From Clostridia bacterium (GTDB taxonomy: Bacteria > Bacillota > Clostridia > Oscillospirales > Acutalibacteraceae), in assembly GCA_017621885.1 (NCBI GenBank), contig JAGASD010000051.1, positions 1-34,293 of the forward strand: DNA of 34,293 bases, read 5' to 3'. Numbering within the stretch: position 1 is the stretch's first letter; every line of letters starts with the position of its first letter. Both the position numbers and the translations under genes were made by a program. Below the pieces are notes generated by a model, which was not told where the DNA came from, ran no database searches, and saw nothing but the letters and a program-made list of their open reading frames with translations. Below, piece by piece: positions 7,058 to 15,604 of this stretch.

Positions 7058-7705
7058 ATGAGAACAAAAAAAGCTATTGCTGTTTTGCTCGCAGTTGTTA
7101 TGCTTGCAATTCCTTTTGCTGTTGTTTCATACGCAGCACCTGAAATTGTTGCACAGCCCATCAAAACAGCATACACCGACTGTGAAAAATTCATCCCTCA
7201 GGGTCTTGTTATTTCATTTGACGGTGAAGAAATTCCCTACACACCCATTGACGAAGATTTTGCATTTATGCCCGGTCTTGACGAATATCTTACCGTAGGT
7301 GTAAACGCTGACGGTGAAGACGTGCCTTACAACACTGTTGAAGTTTATTACAAAAACCAGTATGCAGGCACAATCCAGGTTGAGGTTTCACACGTTCTTG
7401 GTGAAATCACAAACCTTGGTGAAGCAGGTCACGGTCAGTATTGTCTCGGTTGCGGCAAGGTTCATAACTATGAAGCACATTCAATCCCCGAATTCATCCC
7501 CAACGATGACGGCGGCTTGTTTGTTCCCCAGACACAGACAGGTACTTGTGAAATCTGCCATGGCAAGGTTACTGAAACAATCCCCGGCTCCGAAGGCTTC
7601 CGGTTCATCTTCGGCGGTGAAATGACCGAATTCGAGTCAGAAATCATCGGTTATTTCTATATGATCGTAGTTTCACTTATCCAGGCCCTTATCGGTATTC
7701 GCTAA
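7058..7705 (+). CDS. Secreted protein of unknown function with CxxC/His module (first of a pair)
   Basis: A 215-residue protein I do not recognise. Residues 1-26 are a clear Sec signal peptide, probably cut after SYA. The mature part is acidic with beta-rich segments. A possible metal-binding module has CLGC (C129, C132), then H136 and H141, then CEIC (C164, C167). The last 20 residues form a hydrophobic helix (YMIVVSLIQALIGIR) ending in Arg, with no LPxTG or dockerin. The start is the ATG at 7058, 8 bases after GGAGG; an in-frame TTG at 7043 overlaps that site. The gene is 16 bases before a second gene with the same order of parts, so the two form an operon and are probably diverged duplicates. 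Zinc or haem binding, or a disulfide-bonded module, are all possible. Confidence 0.8.
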   Translation: MRTKKAIAVLLAVVMLAIPFAVVSYAAPEIVAQPIKTAYTDCEKFIPQGLVISFDGEEIPYTPIDEDFAFMPGLDEYLTVGVNADGEDVPYNTVEVYYKNQYAGTIQVEVSHVLGEITNLGEAGHGQYCLGCGKVHNYEAHSIPEFIPNDDGGLFVPQTQTGTCEICHGKVTETIPGSEGFRFIFGGEMTEFESEIIGYFYMIVVSLIQALIGIR

Positions 7706-7721
7706 TCGGAGGTATATACTA

Positions 7722-8903
7722 ATGAAAAAATTACTTTCAATTTTACTTGTAGCGGTTTTGCTTATTTCAAGCTTCAGTATCGCTTCTGTTGCTGCTCCCG
7801 CTCCCGGCCTTTCATACACAGTTACAGGCACCTATGCACTTGGTAAAAGTACAGATGCTCAGAAAGAGCTTTTCAATCTTGACCTTATTATTGACGACTC
7901 TAAAATTGCTGCTCTTGACGGTGAATCAAAAGCTTATACATACGAGGTTGATTCTATCGTTGCAAACGGTATCGACTACCTTACAGACCCGGATGCATTC
8001 TTTGCAGCATTTGATTCAGAGGATTATTCAGGTACTCTTCTTGAGGTTACATTCACAATCAACTTTGAAAGCGACAAGGTTTTCGGTACTCTCGATTACC
8101 AGGTTAACGTAACAGGCTTTATGGCTCCTCTTACAGTTGGTCTTGGCCCCGTTGACGACGCTTTATCAAACGTCGCACTTCCCATCAACGTTTCATTTGA
8201 CGGTAACGTTTGGCAGTTCCCCTCTCTTGACGAGATGGAAATTCTCCAGAGACCCACAAAGCAGGATTATAAAGATACCGAAAAGTTCGACTTTGAAGGC
8301 ACAAAGGTTGCTGTTAAAACAAAGGTCGCTACATCTTACGATTCTCTTTCAGGCAATTATACCTTTGAAGAAGGCTATTCAGGTCTTGTTGAATACGGTC
8401 CCGAAACAGCTAACATGTTCACAGCTAACCCCTCAAAGGATGAAAAGCTTAACGTTAACGTAAATGAAGTTATTGCTTACTTTGACGGTGTTGAGCTTGC
8501 AAAGTTACCCGTAAAGGTTGAACACGCATGGTCAAGCAGCTACGTAAGCATTACAACAAACAAAGTAACAGAAGGCAACCCCGGTTACCACGCTATTCTT
8601 TGTGACGGTTGCGGTGAAGCACACGATGCACAGCCCCATAATCCCTCACCCGTACTTGACGAAAACGGTGATCCCGTGCTTGACGAAAACGGTGATATCG
8701 TATGCTGGACATTCAACAATGACCAGACATTCCTTAACAACGGTACAGAATCTTCAATCTGTTCAGATTGCGGTGCAGTTCTTACAAGAGACACATTCGG
8801 TACTGCTGATTACAACGACAGCCTTGCTAACTATCACTTTATACGTGTAATTCTTGACTATATTAATGCTCTTCTCAGAATTATCAACGGTTCAATTGGT
8901 TAA
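7722..8903 (+). CDS. Secreted protein of unknown function with CxxC/His module (second of a pair)
   Basis: A 393-residue protein with a signal peptide (residues 1-24, cut near SVA-AP) and a long mature region without a recognised domain. The C-terminal 100 residues repeat the plan of the upstream gene: CDGC (C294, C297), H301 and H306, a second pair CSDC (C347, C350), then a hydrophobic helix (VILDYINALLRII) at the very end. The match starts earlier, with a shared YFDG/YYKN..V.V.H segment before the first CxxC. A seven-residue tandem repeat VLDENGD (about 312-325) lies between the two Cys pairs. GGAGGT sits 8 bases before the ATG. The strong terminator at 8959-8994 ends the operon. Export is likely; the function is unknown. 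Confidence 0.8.
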   Translation: MKKLLSILLVAVLLISSFSIASVAAPAPGLSYTVTGTYALGKSTDAQKELFNLDLIIDDSKIAALDGESKAYTYEVDSIVANGIDYLTDPDAFFAAFDSEDYSGTLLEVTFTINFESDKVFGTLDYQVNVTGFMAPLTVGLGPVDDALSNVALPINVSFDGNVWQFPSLDEMEILQRPTKQDYKDTEKFDFEGTKVAVKTKVATSYDSLSGNYTFEEGYSGLVEYGPETANMFTANPSKDEKLNVNVNEVIAYFDGVELAKLPVKVEHAWSSSYVSITTNKVTEGNPGYHAILCDGCGEAHDAQPHNPSPVLDENGDPVLDENGDIVCWTFNNDQTFLNNGTESSICSDCGAVLTRDTFGTADYNDSLANYHFIRVILDYINALLRIINGSIG

Positions 8904-8958
8904 TGTTACTACTTCAAGCAAGCAATAATTTGTGTTAAACAAATACATAATTATGATT

Positions 8959-8994
8959 ATATCCGACACGTTTTTTCCGTGTCGGATATTTTTT
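8959..8994 (+). terminator. Terminator of the secreted-protein operon
   Basis: Perfect 12-base arms (8959-8970 and 8978-8989) around a 7-base loop, followed by a run of T. The -35 of the next promoter begins 2 bases later, so the two transcription units are tightly packed. Confidence 0.9.
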
Positions 8995-8995
8995 G

Positions 8996-9024
8996 TTGAC
9001 AAAATTAATTTAATATGCTATTTT
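8996..9024 (+). promoter_or_regulatory. Promoter of the GntR/ABC operon
   Basis: A perfect TTGACA (8996-9001), a 17-base spacer and TATTTT (9019-9024) with an extended-10 TG (9016-9017). The operator palindrome at 9037-9061 lies just downstream, over the expected first transcribed bases. Confidence 0.7.
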
Positions 9025-9036
9025 ATAACTGTAGCA

Positions 9037-9061
9037 ACTGTGATATTACTGATATCACAGT
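9037..9061. promoter_or_regulatory. Palindromic operator, probably bound by the GntR/YtrA-type regulator
   Basis: Ten-base arms ACTGTGATAT and ATATCACAGT are perfect inverse complements around a 5-base centre. The site lies between the promoter and the ribosome-binding site (AGAGGTG, about 9068-9074) of the regulator gene. YtrA-family regulators commonly repress their own ABC operon from such sites, so autoregulation is the natural reading. Confidence 0.7.
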
Positions 9062-9080
9062 CTGAAAAAGAGGTGATTGT

Positions 9081-9458
9081 TTGATAATTATAGACCAAAG
9101 AAGCAGAACACCCATCTTTGAGCAAATCAAAGAACAGATTCTGGGGCTGATTACCTCGGGCGAATTAAAGCCCGATGATAAGCTCCCGTCCATCCGACAG
9201 CTGGCTTCGGAGCTTAATCTTAACGTGAACACAGTAAAACGCGCTTTTCAAGAGCTTGAAATTGAAAAGGTAGTTTACTCAATTCCCGCAAAAGGTTGTT
9301 TCGTAAGCCACAGCGCAATTGAAAATACTATTGTTATTGACAACGCCACTGCCGAAATCAAACGCATTGTTGCATCTGCGAAGGCAAAGGGCGTCCCCTA
9401 TGAAAACGTTATTTCATTAATTAACGAAATATATAAAGCAGGTGAGATAAATGATTGA
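9081..9458 (+). CDS. GntR-family transcriptional regulator, YtrA subfamily
   Basis: A 125-residue DNA-binding protein. The N-terminal 75 residues form the GntR winged helix-turn-helix (RTPIFEQIKEQI, LPSIRQLASELNLN, VNTVKRAFQELE). The remaining 50 residues are a short helical tail. That is the layout of the YtrA subgroup, which lacks a large effector domain and usually controls adjacent ABC transporters induced by cell-envelope stress. Translation starts at TTG 9081, 6 bases after AGAGGTG. The last 8 bases overlap the ABC ATPase gene, implying translational coupling. The palindrome just upstream is its probable operator. The inducing signal is not visible. Confidence 0.9.
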   Translation: MIIIDQRSRTPIFEQIKEQILGLITSGELKPDDKLPSIRQLASELNLNVNTVKRAFQELEIEKVVYSIPAKGCFVSHSAIENTIVIDNATAEIKRIVASAKAKGVPYENVISLINEIYKAGEIND

Positions 9459-10356
9459 AATTAATTCGGTAACAAAAAAATACGGTAAGTTTACTGCAAT
9501 TGACAATATAAGCCTTTCTGTTGAAGACTCCTCGGTGCTTGGTATTGTCGGCTTTAACGGAAGCGGTAAAACAACGCTTTTAAACGTTTGCGCAGGCATT
9601 TTTAAAGCGGACGACGGTGCTGTTTATATAGACGGTGAGGATGTTTTTGACAATAATCAAAAAAGAGCATTTATGTTTTATCTTGCAGACAATATTTGGT
9701 TTCCGCCAACATCAACCATAAGAAATGCCGCTAAATATTATGCTGACTATTTCCCCTTCTTTGATTTCAAGGTTTTCACTTCAATTTGTGAGCTTTTCGG
9801 ATTAAGCGAAAAAGCAAGCATCAGAAGCCTTTCAAAAGGTATGAAAAAGCAGGCGGCTATCGCCATTGCATTTGGTGCAAAGCCGAAATATTTACTCATC
9901 GACGAAACCTTTGACGGTCTTGACCCCCACAAAAAAGAAATTCTAAAAAAACTTTTACTTGAATACATCAACGACACAAACGCATCCGTTATTATTGCAT
10001 CACACGACCTGGGTGAAATATCAGGCGTATGTGACCACGTTGCAATCATAAACGGCAAGAACGTTATTCTTAACTGCGCAATGGACGATATAAGCAACCA
10101 TTACAGACGGGTTGTATTAACCTTTGAAAATCCCGTTGAAGAAAGCATTTTCGACGGTATTAACCACCGCAACATTAAAATTTCAGGTAAAACAGTTTCT
10201 CTCACAATCTGCGGTGATATTGAAAAAGAAATGGAAAAGCTCAAAAATTTAAACGCCCTTGAAACCGAATGTTCAAAGCTTACCTTAGAAGAAGTTTTTG
10301 TTGCAGAAACGGAGGCTGAAAGCGACAATGAAAAAATCAGAAACGTGTTTAAATAA
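9451..10356 (+). CDS. ABC transporter ATP-binding protein
   Basis: A 301-residue ATPase with Walker A GFNGSGKTT (residues 34-42), the signature LSKGM, Walker B LLIDETFDGLD and the H-loop SHDL. Walker B carries Thr where most ABC proteins have Pro after the catalytic Glu. The Q-loop region (around LADNIWFPP) has no obvious Gln. The C-terminal 80 residues resemble the accessory tail of YtrB/BcrA-like exporter ATPases. Its likely partners are the two permeases that follow. It overlaps the GntR gene by 8 bases and the first permease by 29, so the operon is tightly coupled. The transported substrate is unknown; peptide antibiotics or envelope components are typical for this arrangement. Confidence 0.92.
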   Translation: MIEINSVTKKYGKFTAIDNISLSVEDSSVLGIVGFNGSGKTTLLNVCAGIFKADDGAVYIDGEDVFDNNQKRAFMFYLADNIWFPPTSTIRNAAKYYADYFPFFDFKVFTSICELFGLSEKASIRSLSKGMKKQAAIAIAFGAKPKYLLIDETFDGLDPHKKEILKKLLLEYINDTNASVIIASHDLGEISGVCDHVAIINGKNVILNCAMDDISNHYRRVVLTFENPVEESIFDGINHRNIKISGKTVSLTICGDIEKEMEKLKNLNALETECSKLTLEEVFVAETEAESDNEKIRNVFK

Positions 10357-12814
10357 AAAATCTGTAAAAAACAATATAAATCTGCCTCTGCTGATTCTTG
10401 TTGCCGGGTTTGCCATATTGTACTTTTTTGCCACATTCTTTGACTTTTATGATTTTGAATATAATGATTTTTATGGTAATTACAGTCTGTTTCAGGAATT
10501 GAGATATTCCGCAAGCAATGCAACGTTGGAAGAGTTCGGCTTTCATTACTATACCTTCGCTTACAGCCAGACAGCCCCTTGCGAGGTTATGTTCGGCATA
10601 CTGTTTGCTTTGATAAGCTTTAATTTCCTGCTTAATAAAAACAAGCTGTACACTCATCTGAGCTTTGCAAAAAGCAGAAAATCATTTTATATCGGCAAAA
10701 CAGCCATACCTCTTATTTGCGGCGGAATAGTCATAAGCGCTGTGAAGCTTATATCCGCAATTGCAAACGGAATATATTTAGGTGTTACCTCTAACCTTAT
10801 ACGGGGTATTATTGCAAGCACATTGACATCTTTTATGCTGTTTACAATGGGTTATGCAGTTACCGTAATTGCTCACCTCTTCACAGGCAGACGCGTTGAA
10901 GCGTATATGTTTATAGCTTCTGCATTCACGCTTCCCAATGCAATTGAATGCACTGTAATAAACACTTTTTCGGCAAACCTCAGCGGCTTCGCTCGCCAGG
11001 ACTATTATAGCTATGCACCACTAAGCAATGAGGTAAGCCATTTCTTTGAATACGCCAACCCCACATATTGTATAACAGACTATTCTGCAAGCGGTGAATA
11101 TATATCTGTAAAAGATTTTGTATCTTTCAAATACGAGTACATTATTTCTACATTATGGTTATGCATATTTATAGGTGCACTTATTCTTTGCGGAAAATAT
11201 TTTTCAGGTAAATTCAAACCGGAAAACGTAGGAAAAAAAGCAAAATCAAAGCTCGTTACAATAATTTCAAGTGTTTCAATACCTTTATTTGTAACTCAGC
11301 AGATAAACCGCACTTCATATTTTGCTATAGATAATCCTCAAAATATGTACGTTATATTGATGAGCACCGGCATTGCGTTTGTGATGTTTACGGCTGTCAT
11401 AATTATTATACTTATAACCCGTTCTGCAAAAGCCTCCTTATGGGGTGCTATCGGCGGCGGTACAATCGCTGTAATGCAGGTTATCTGTCTTGTTATTGCC
11501 TTAACAGGTTGCTTCGGCTTCACAACAAGAATACCCGATAAAAATGATATCGAATCTATTAAGGTTTCCCTTCCCTTTGATGATATGATTAGTAACACTA
11601 CCGAAAAATTCTTCTTTTCCGATAGTGTTGAATACTATGATGATTTTTGGGTATCAGAGAGTATTTTAACAACAGATGATAGTATTTTAATTACAGATGA
11701 ATCGGATTTTGACATTGTTAGAAACATTCACAACTCTGTTTTAGAAAAAAGCGATGATAAAACATCAATTACATTTAATGTAACTTATACCCTTAAAAAC
11801 GGACGCTCGATTAACCGTCGATTCCCCTATATCAGCGACAGTGCCGCAAAGGAATTTATAAATGTTTGGAAAACCAAGCCCATACAAGACGGACTTAAGG
11901 TTCTTTTGAATCAGGATGAAAACGCCGATTACAAGGCTTATCCACAGGATCAGTCCTCTTACTCTACCTCTTCTTCAACTGTTAATCCCTATTTATACGA
12001 TGAACACGAGGATGTATGGGGTTCAAGCTCTGATGTAGTTTTTGCCATTAAGCCTGAAAATGTTTTTATTGCCTCAAAGGATATGCAGGTAACCTCACTT
12101 TCCGCAGTCACAAAGGATGCTGAAAGCCTTCCCGATTTCAGCGAGGAAAGAACCCTTGAGCTTATGGGAGCAATTTACAAGGATGCACAGCTTCTTAGTG
12201 CTGAAGAATGGTTCGCTCCCGAAAAGGAATTGGGTGCAATTGCCTTTTGTGAATATGATGATACTGCTGACAACATCGCTACTTATGAGTTTTTTAAACT
12301 TGCTGACGCGATATTCTACATTAACAGCAATATGAAAAACACCCTTGCCGTTCTTGATAAGTACGACTACACAAAATATTTCGAGTGCAAAAAAGAAGTT
12401 ATAGCCGCGCACCTTGTTGATGTAAATGATGTAGTAAAATGGAAGCGTTCACTAAACGAATCCTATTTATCGGATTACCATTATAATCAGAAAGGTCTTC
12501 ACGGCACATATTTCACACAGGATTATTATGAAATTTCAGGCTATATCGTAAACGGATGTAATTACAGGAATATAAACATATTTTCAGAAAACGGTGAGGT
12601 AAAAGAAGTTTTTTATCCCGACGAGCTTTTCCCCGTTTATGAAGACGGTTATAATATGACCACACAAGAAGCTATAACCAACCTTACCTATGCAAAGGGT
12701 TTGGTAAAGGATGCATATTTAGCTTACAATGTGGGTAACCACGGAAAATTCCTTGTGGTTAAATTTGCAGACGGAACACAAGCAATGCTTGTTGTTCCCG
12801 AAAAGAACAATTAA
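10328..12814 (+). CDS. Large ABC transporter permease with C-terminal soluble domain (copy 1)
   Basis: An 828-residue protein in two halves. The first 390 or so residues hold about eight hydrophobic helices with ABC-2 type features, including a pair around a Lys/Arg-rich FAKSRKSFYIGK loop. The second half (about 400-828) is acidic, soluble-looking and not recognised. The junction is the conserved segment LTGCFGF, then T-x-R/K-IPD. The ATG at 10328 follows GGAGG by 12 bases and lies inside the end of the ATPase gene; an upstream in-frame TTG at 10298 lacks a ribosome site. The next gene encodes a paralogue of similar length and the same order of parts, so the transporter is probably a heterodimer. 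Which side of the membrane the soluble half faces depends on the exact helix count. Confidence 0.82.
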   Translation: MKKSETCLNKKSVKNNINLPLLILVAGFAILYFFATFFDFYDFEYNDFYGNYSLFQELRYSASNATLEEFGFHYYTFAYSQTAPCEVMFGILFALISFNFLLNKNKLYTHLSFAKSRKSFYIGKTAIPLICGGIVISAVKLISAIANGIYLGVTSNLIRGIIASTLTSFMLFTMGYAVTVIAHLFTGRRVEAYMFIASAFTLPNAIECTVINTFSANLSGFARQDYYSYAPLSNEVSHFFEYANPTYCITDYSASGEYISVKDFVSFKYEYIISTLWLCIFIGALILCGKYFSGKFKPENVGKKAKSKLVTIISSVSIPLFVTQQINRTSYFAIDNPQNMYVILMSTGIAFVMFTAVIIIILITRSAKASLWGAIGGGTIAVMQVICLVIALTGCFGFTTRIPDKNDIESIKVSLPFDDMISNTTEKFFFSDSVEYYDDFWVSESILTTDDSILITDESDFDIVRNIHNSVLEKSDDKTSITFNVTYTLKNGRSINRRFPYISDSAAKEFINVWKTKPIQDGLKVLLNQDENADYKAYPQDQSSYSTSSSTVNPYLYDEHEDVWGSSSDVVFAIKPENVFIASKDMQVTSLSAVTKDAESLPDFSEERTLELMGAIYKDAQLLSAEEWFAPEKELGAIAFCEYDDTADNIATYEFFKLADAIFYINSNMKNTLAVLDKYDYTKYFECKKEVIAAHLVDVNDVVKWKRSLNESYLSDYHYNQKGLHGTYFTQDYYEISGYIVNGCNYRNINIFSENGEVKEVFYPDELFPVYEDGYNMTTQEAITNLTYAKGLVKDAYLAYNVGNHGKFLVVKFADGTQAMLVVPEKNN

Positions 12815-12839
12815 AAACCTCTAAAAAGGAGGAATAAAA

Positions 12840-15194
12840 ATGATTAAATCTTCAGATAAAACAAAGTCTGCCTCTGTCAGCGTCAGTTTGCGACAGATTT
12901 TTACAACACCGATTGTTGTGTGTCTTGCAATTTTTGCGGTTGTAGCATTGTTTTCAACATTTATCAGCTTTTCATATTATGAAGAAACCGGCACTTTGTT
13001 CAGTGATTTGAACAATGAATTAAAATCTCAGGACCCCTTTTACATTATTTACACATATTATTCAGATGTGTACGTAGGCGCGCTTGTTGGATTTTTACTT
13101 GCATTATTCCAATTCCGCTTTTTATCTGAAAAGGATGCTTGCTACACAAGACTTTCTTTTGGTATAAAAAGAAAAGCGTTATTCTTAAACAACGCCTTTT
13201 ATCCCTTGATTTGTGCAGTTTTCATTGTATTTATTTCAAGGCTTTCATCGGTAATTGTAAATATCATATACCTTGGTTTTCACGTTAACATTTTAAAAAT
13301 GTTTGTTCTGAGCACACTTGCCACAGTTATACCGATTATATTTTCCTTTACCGTAACGGTAATTGCCAATGTTATTACCACGCGAAAGCTTGAAACAATA
13401 TTGCTGACAGCTTCGGTAATAGCTTTACCGTATGCAATTTCCGGTTTAATCCGCAATATTTTTTCAATTACACTTTTCGGATACGGTGAAAATCTATACT
13501 CTGAAAACGAAATAAATAATCTGCTTTATAATCTCAATTCTATAACAATGCTCTTTGATTATGGTGAATTTGATTATTTCAGCTATGGTATAACCGAAAA
13601 AACTGCCTTTGGCGGAGAAATACTCTGGTGCATTATTTGCATTGGTGCCTGCATTGGCGCACTACTTTTAACGGCAAGCTTCTTTGAAAAACGCTTCAAG
13701 CCTGAAAACTGCGGTAAAAAAGGTGTTTCAAAGCTTTCACTTACGCTTATTTCTTTTACACCTTCAGTTCTTCTGTCATCAGTAATTATTGAACAAACAA
13801 ACCCTGATTACACATACACAGCTATAAAACCCGTAACTCGTATTCTTTTAGGCCTGGCCGTGGGAAGTGTGGCAGCAATTATCATAAATCTTCTTGTGAT
13901 GTTGGGAAAGAAAAAGATTAAACAAGGTCTTTTAGGTATAGGTATTTCTGCAGGAGTTATGGGGCTTCTGATTATAATCGGTTTAACCGGTTGCTTCGGC
14001 TTTTCAACGAAAATTCCGGATATTGAAGATATCAGCAGTATATATGTTTACGTTCCCTTTGACGACATGTACGAAAATACACCTAATTCTTATTTTGAAG
14101 AAAGCTATGCATACACTTCCCTTGATATAACCGATAAGGATGATTTTGAAATAATAAAGAACATTCACCAAAGCGCAATAAAAACAAAAGGCATAAGTGA
14201 AACCTCGGTTGCGTGTGATATTGAATACACTCTTAAAAACGGTGACGTAATAAGACGTTATTATTACGATGTAAGCGAAACAACCGCAATGGAAAGCATT
14301 AAATTATGGAACACCAAAGCGGTGAAAGAATATTACAAGGTGAAGTTAAACCAAGGCAAGCCCGAAGAAGCAACTGAAGACGCTGAACTTCTTGAATCAA
14401 GAGATGATTATTATTACGACAATCAGCCATTATCCACAGTTAATCCCCTTGTTATTGCAAGTAAGGATCTTACGTTAACCGTTTTATCACGTTCTTCGGA
14501 TGAGAATCCCGATAAAACCATCACGTACGAAATTATGCTTGAAATTATGGGGGCGCTTTATAAGGATATTTGCACTCTTTCAGCAGAAGAGTGGTTTATG
14601 CCCGAAGAACAGTATGGCGCTTTGATTTTTGACAGCGCTTCAACCATACATCAGGATGGTGTAGAATTTAACGATGTTTTCTCTGAACTGAATTATACAT
14701 TTTACGTTAATTCCAATATGACAAACACCGTTAATACTCTGAAAAAACACGGATATTTCCAATATTTTGAGTGTACAAAGGAAGTTGAAAAGGCGCATAT
14801 TGTTACGGCTGATAACCTTACAAGATTCATACAAGCAATATATTCTTTTGAAACTCCAGCAACCTCAGAAAGCATTTATAACGAAGCTGTAAAGCACGGC
14901 ATTTATTACACTGTGAATAATTCTTACAGAGAAGATTATCTCGTTCTCGGCTGCGGTTATCTCTCGGATTACTCCGGCAATGTAATGCTCGACTATTATT
15001 TAGACCCGGATTACAAATATGACACTATGGTATCCGGCGGAATTGAAGAGCCACCTCAAAAGGAAATAACTCCCACAGAGGCAAAAAACCTCATTAAAAA
15101 ATCCTTTATGGCTTATAATCTGGGTAACAGCGGTGAATTTTTGGTAGTGAAGTATACAGACAGCAGTTGTACAATTCTTGCTCTACCCGAATAA
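12840..15194 (+). CDS. Large ABC transporter permease with C-terminal soluble domain (copy 2)
   Basis: A 784-residue paralogue of the preceding permease: about eight membrane helices in the first 390 residues, then an unrecognised soluble half. Segments shared with copy 1 include FFEKRFKPEN/YFSGKFKPEN before the seventh helix, LTGCFGF with (T/S)T(R/K)IPD at the junction, VPFDDM/LPFDDM, the CTLSAEEWFMPE-type stretch, and AYN(L/V)GN.G.FLVVK near the end. AAAGGAGG lies 8 bases before the ATG, and 25 bases separate it from copy 1. It ends the operon before the terminator at 15206. The two copies have diverged well beyond a recent duplication, which suits distinct roles in a heterodimer. The substrate is unknown. 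Confidence 0.82.
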   Translation: MIKSSDKTKSASVSVSLRQIFTTPIVVCLAIFAVVALFSTFISFSYYEETGTLFSDLNNELKSQDPFYIIYTYYSDVYVGALVGFLLALFQFRFLSEKDACYTRLSFGIKRKALFLNNAFYPLICAVFIVFISRLSSVIVNIIYLGFHVNILKMFVLSTLATVIPIIFSFTVTVIANVITTRKLETILLTASVIALPYAISGLIRNIFSITLFGYGENLYSENEINNLLYNLNSITMLFDYGEFDYFSYGITEKTAFGGEILWCIICIGACIGALLLTASFFEKRFKPENCGKKGVSKLSLTLISFTPSVLLSSVIIEQTNPDYTYTAIKPVTRILLGLAVGSVAAIIINLLVMLGKKKIKQGLLGIGISAGVMGLLIIIGLTGCFGFSTKIPDIEDISSIYVYVPFDDMYENTPNSYFEESYAYTSLDITDKDDFEIIKNIHQSAIKTKGISETSVACDIEYTLKNGDVIRRYYYDVSETTAMESIKLWNTKAVKEYYKVKLNQGKPEEATEDAELLESRDDYYYDNQPLSTVNPLVIASKDLTLTVLSRSSDENPDKTITYEIMLEIMGALYKDICTLSAEEWFMPEEQYGALIFDSASTIHQDGVEFNDVFSELNYTFYVNSNMTNTVNTLKKHGYFQYFECTKEVEKAHIVTADNLTRFIQAIYSFETPATSESIYNEAVKHGIYYTVNNSYREDYLVLGCGYLSDYSGNVMLDYYLDPDYKYDTMVSGGIEEPPQKEITPTEAKNLIKKSFMAYNLGNSGEFLVVKYTDSSCTILALPE

Positions 15195-15205
15195 TAAATA
15201 AACGT

Positions 15206-15236
15206 AACCACCGGTTCATTGAATGAACCGGTGGTT
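15206..15236 (+). terminator. Terminator of the GntR/ABC operon
   Basis: Fifteen-base perfect arms (15206-15220 and 15222-15236) form an almost uninterrupted palindrome centred on one base, 12 bases after the stop of the second permease. A T-rich stretch follows. The symmetry would let it act in both directions. Confidence 0.8.
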
Positions 15237-15284
15237 GTGTTTTCATTGTATAGGGGAAAAGGTAAATAAAGTGAGGAATGAGGA

Positions 15285-15590
15285 GTTTCGGAACTGCGAA
15301 GCTATTTATAATTGAAATTTGCCATTTGCAACTTGCCATTTACAATTTAAAAGCACCTTCCACCATTCCGCCCGAGCTTTGCTTTACAAAACAGTTTATC
15401 GCTCAAGGTAAACACATTATGACAACAGTTGCACCCGAGAATGGTCCCCCTCCCTCCGAGCTAAAGCTCGCAAGGAGGATAGGCTTCGCAACACACAGTT
15501 TATTCAAAATCCGAAGCATTATAATCGCGTCGCAGACCCGAAATTTTGCTTTTTGCATTTTGAATTTTGAATTTCCACAGCACATAGCCT
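15285..15590. repeat. Gene-free spacer made of degenerate dispersed repeats
   Basis: Between the ABC terminator and rmuC there is no credible gene. The DNA contains inverted arms ACCATTC (15362-15368) and GAATGGT (15439-15445), a hairpin CGAGCT-AA-AGCTCG (15457-15470), and a tail (about 15531-15575) with CCCGAAATTTTGC and GCATTTTGAATTTT. The tail is shared with 3387-3412. An open frame on the plus strand crosses it into rmuC but has no ribosome site or protein-like composition. This is best read as a decayed member of an intergenic repeat family. No rmuC terminator was recognised. Confidence 0.55.
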
Positions 15591-15604
15591 TTGTCTATTT
15601 ACTG

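Noticed and set aside
11497-11520. Lipobox-like LTGC in the first permease (also in the second, near 13984)
   Set aside because: It is internal, at the end of the last membrane helix and far from the N-terminus, so lipoprotein processing is unlikely. It is kept only as a conserved junction motif.
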